Source: an uncultured Christensenellaceae bacterium (lineage in GTDB: Bacteria > Bacillota > Clostridia > Christensenellales > Borkfalkiaceae). From it: a DNA stretch of 37,576 bases. Position numbers and translations under genes: made by a program. Position 1 is the first letter of the stretch. Each line of letters begins with the position of its first letter. Of this stretch, positions 37,531 through 37,576 are shown one piece after another. The stretch covers positions 1-37,576 of the forward strand of contig CAJUKJ010000012.1 in the NCBI GenBank assembly GCA_910587365.1. Reading direction: 5' to 3'. The notes beneath the pieces were generated by a model that did not search any database, was not told where the DNA came from, and saw only the letters and a list, made by a program, of their open reading frames with translations.

Positions 37531-37549
37531 CCACCCGCTTAGCGGGTGG
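37531..37549. terminator. Hairpin at the right edge
   Basis: CCACCCGC (37531-37538) pairs with GCGGGTGG (37542-37549), with T-rich flanks (TATTTCATTTTC on plus, ATTATTATTTG on minus). It separates the MACPF operon from whatever lies to the right. Confidence 0.75.
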
Positions 37550-37576
37550 TATTTCATTTTCGGGCAATTAGCCCTA

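Overview
The window looks like a chromosome segment of an anaerobic Bacillota (Firmicutes), most likely an uncultured gut Clostridia-type organism. The evidence is an oxygen-sensitive NADH-linked [FeFe] hydrogenase (hydCBA), a class III anaerobic ribonucleotide reductase with its activase (nrdD, nrdG), Rex, the Firmicutes pair ruvX and DUF1292, FtsX-type ABC transport, and canonical sigma-A promoters with AGGAGG-type ribosome sites. Species cannot be named from sequence alone. There are no rRNA, tRNA or CRISPR loci.

Layout. 1-2.7 kb: rpsB-tsf (tsf cut by the left edge) and a Big_2-type lipoprotein. 2.8-4.9 kb: an SDR oxidoreductase facing DUF1292/ruvX, then an unlisted 58-aa membrane protein. 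4.99-5.23 kb: 67-bp tandem repeats. 5.3-9.5 kb: the hydCBA operon. 9.6-12.7 kb: a Cys-rich small protein, a ParE/Phd-type toxin-antitoxin pair, an NSS transporter and a small membrane protein. 12.8-14.4 kb: ROK kinase and rex. 14.5-15.4 kb: two truncated genes, an aldo/keto reductase and a LysR regulator, joined tail-out by what looks like one deletion. 15.4-18.9 kb: nrdD, nrdG and dut, with two NrdR-like boxes upstream of nrdD. 19-21 kb: an AT-rich island with two tandem double-HTH regulators of identical length, each preceded by its own palindrome, and a divergent set of unknown genes headed by a 20-codon ORF. 21-24.6 kb: HNH protein, membrane EEP phosphatase/nuclease, SPFH protein, small membrane protein and a ribbon-helix-helix protein. 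24.6-26.3 kb: glpK and a 50-aa protein. 26.3-33.2 kb: a giant GLUG-repeat surface protein behind an MMPL exporter, divergent from a TetR regulator. 33.3-33.4 kb: a MITE-like palindrome. 33.6-37.3 kb: a secreted MACPF (perforin-like) protein followed 18 nt later by an ABC-FtsX transporter.

Most striking points: the MACPF-ABC operon with three TGCAAAC repeats at 11-bp period upstream; a family of hairpin elements sitting just after stop codons, always in the same orientation to the gene before them and with compensatory stem changes; the paired double-HTH switch island; and several genes whose -10 box lies exactly 6 nt before the ATG with no Shine-Dalgarno sequence, which predicts leaderless mRNAs.
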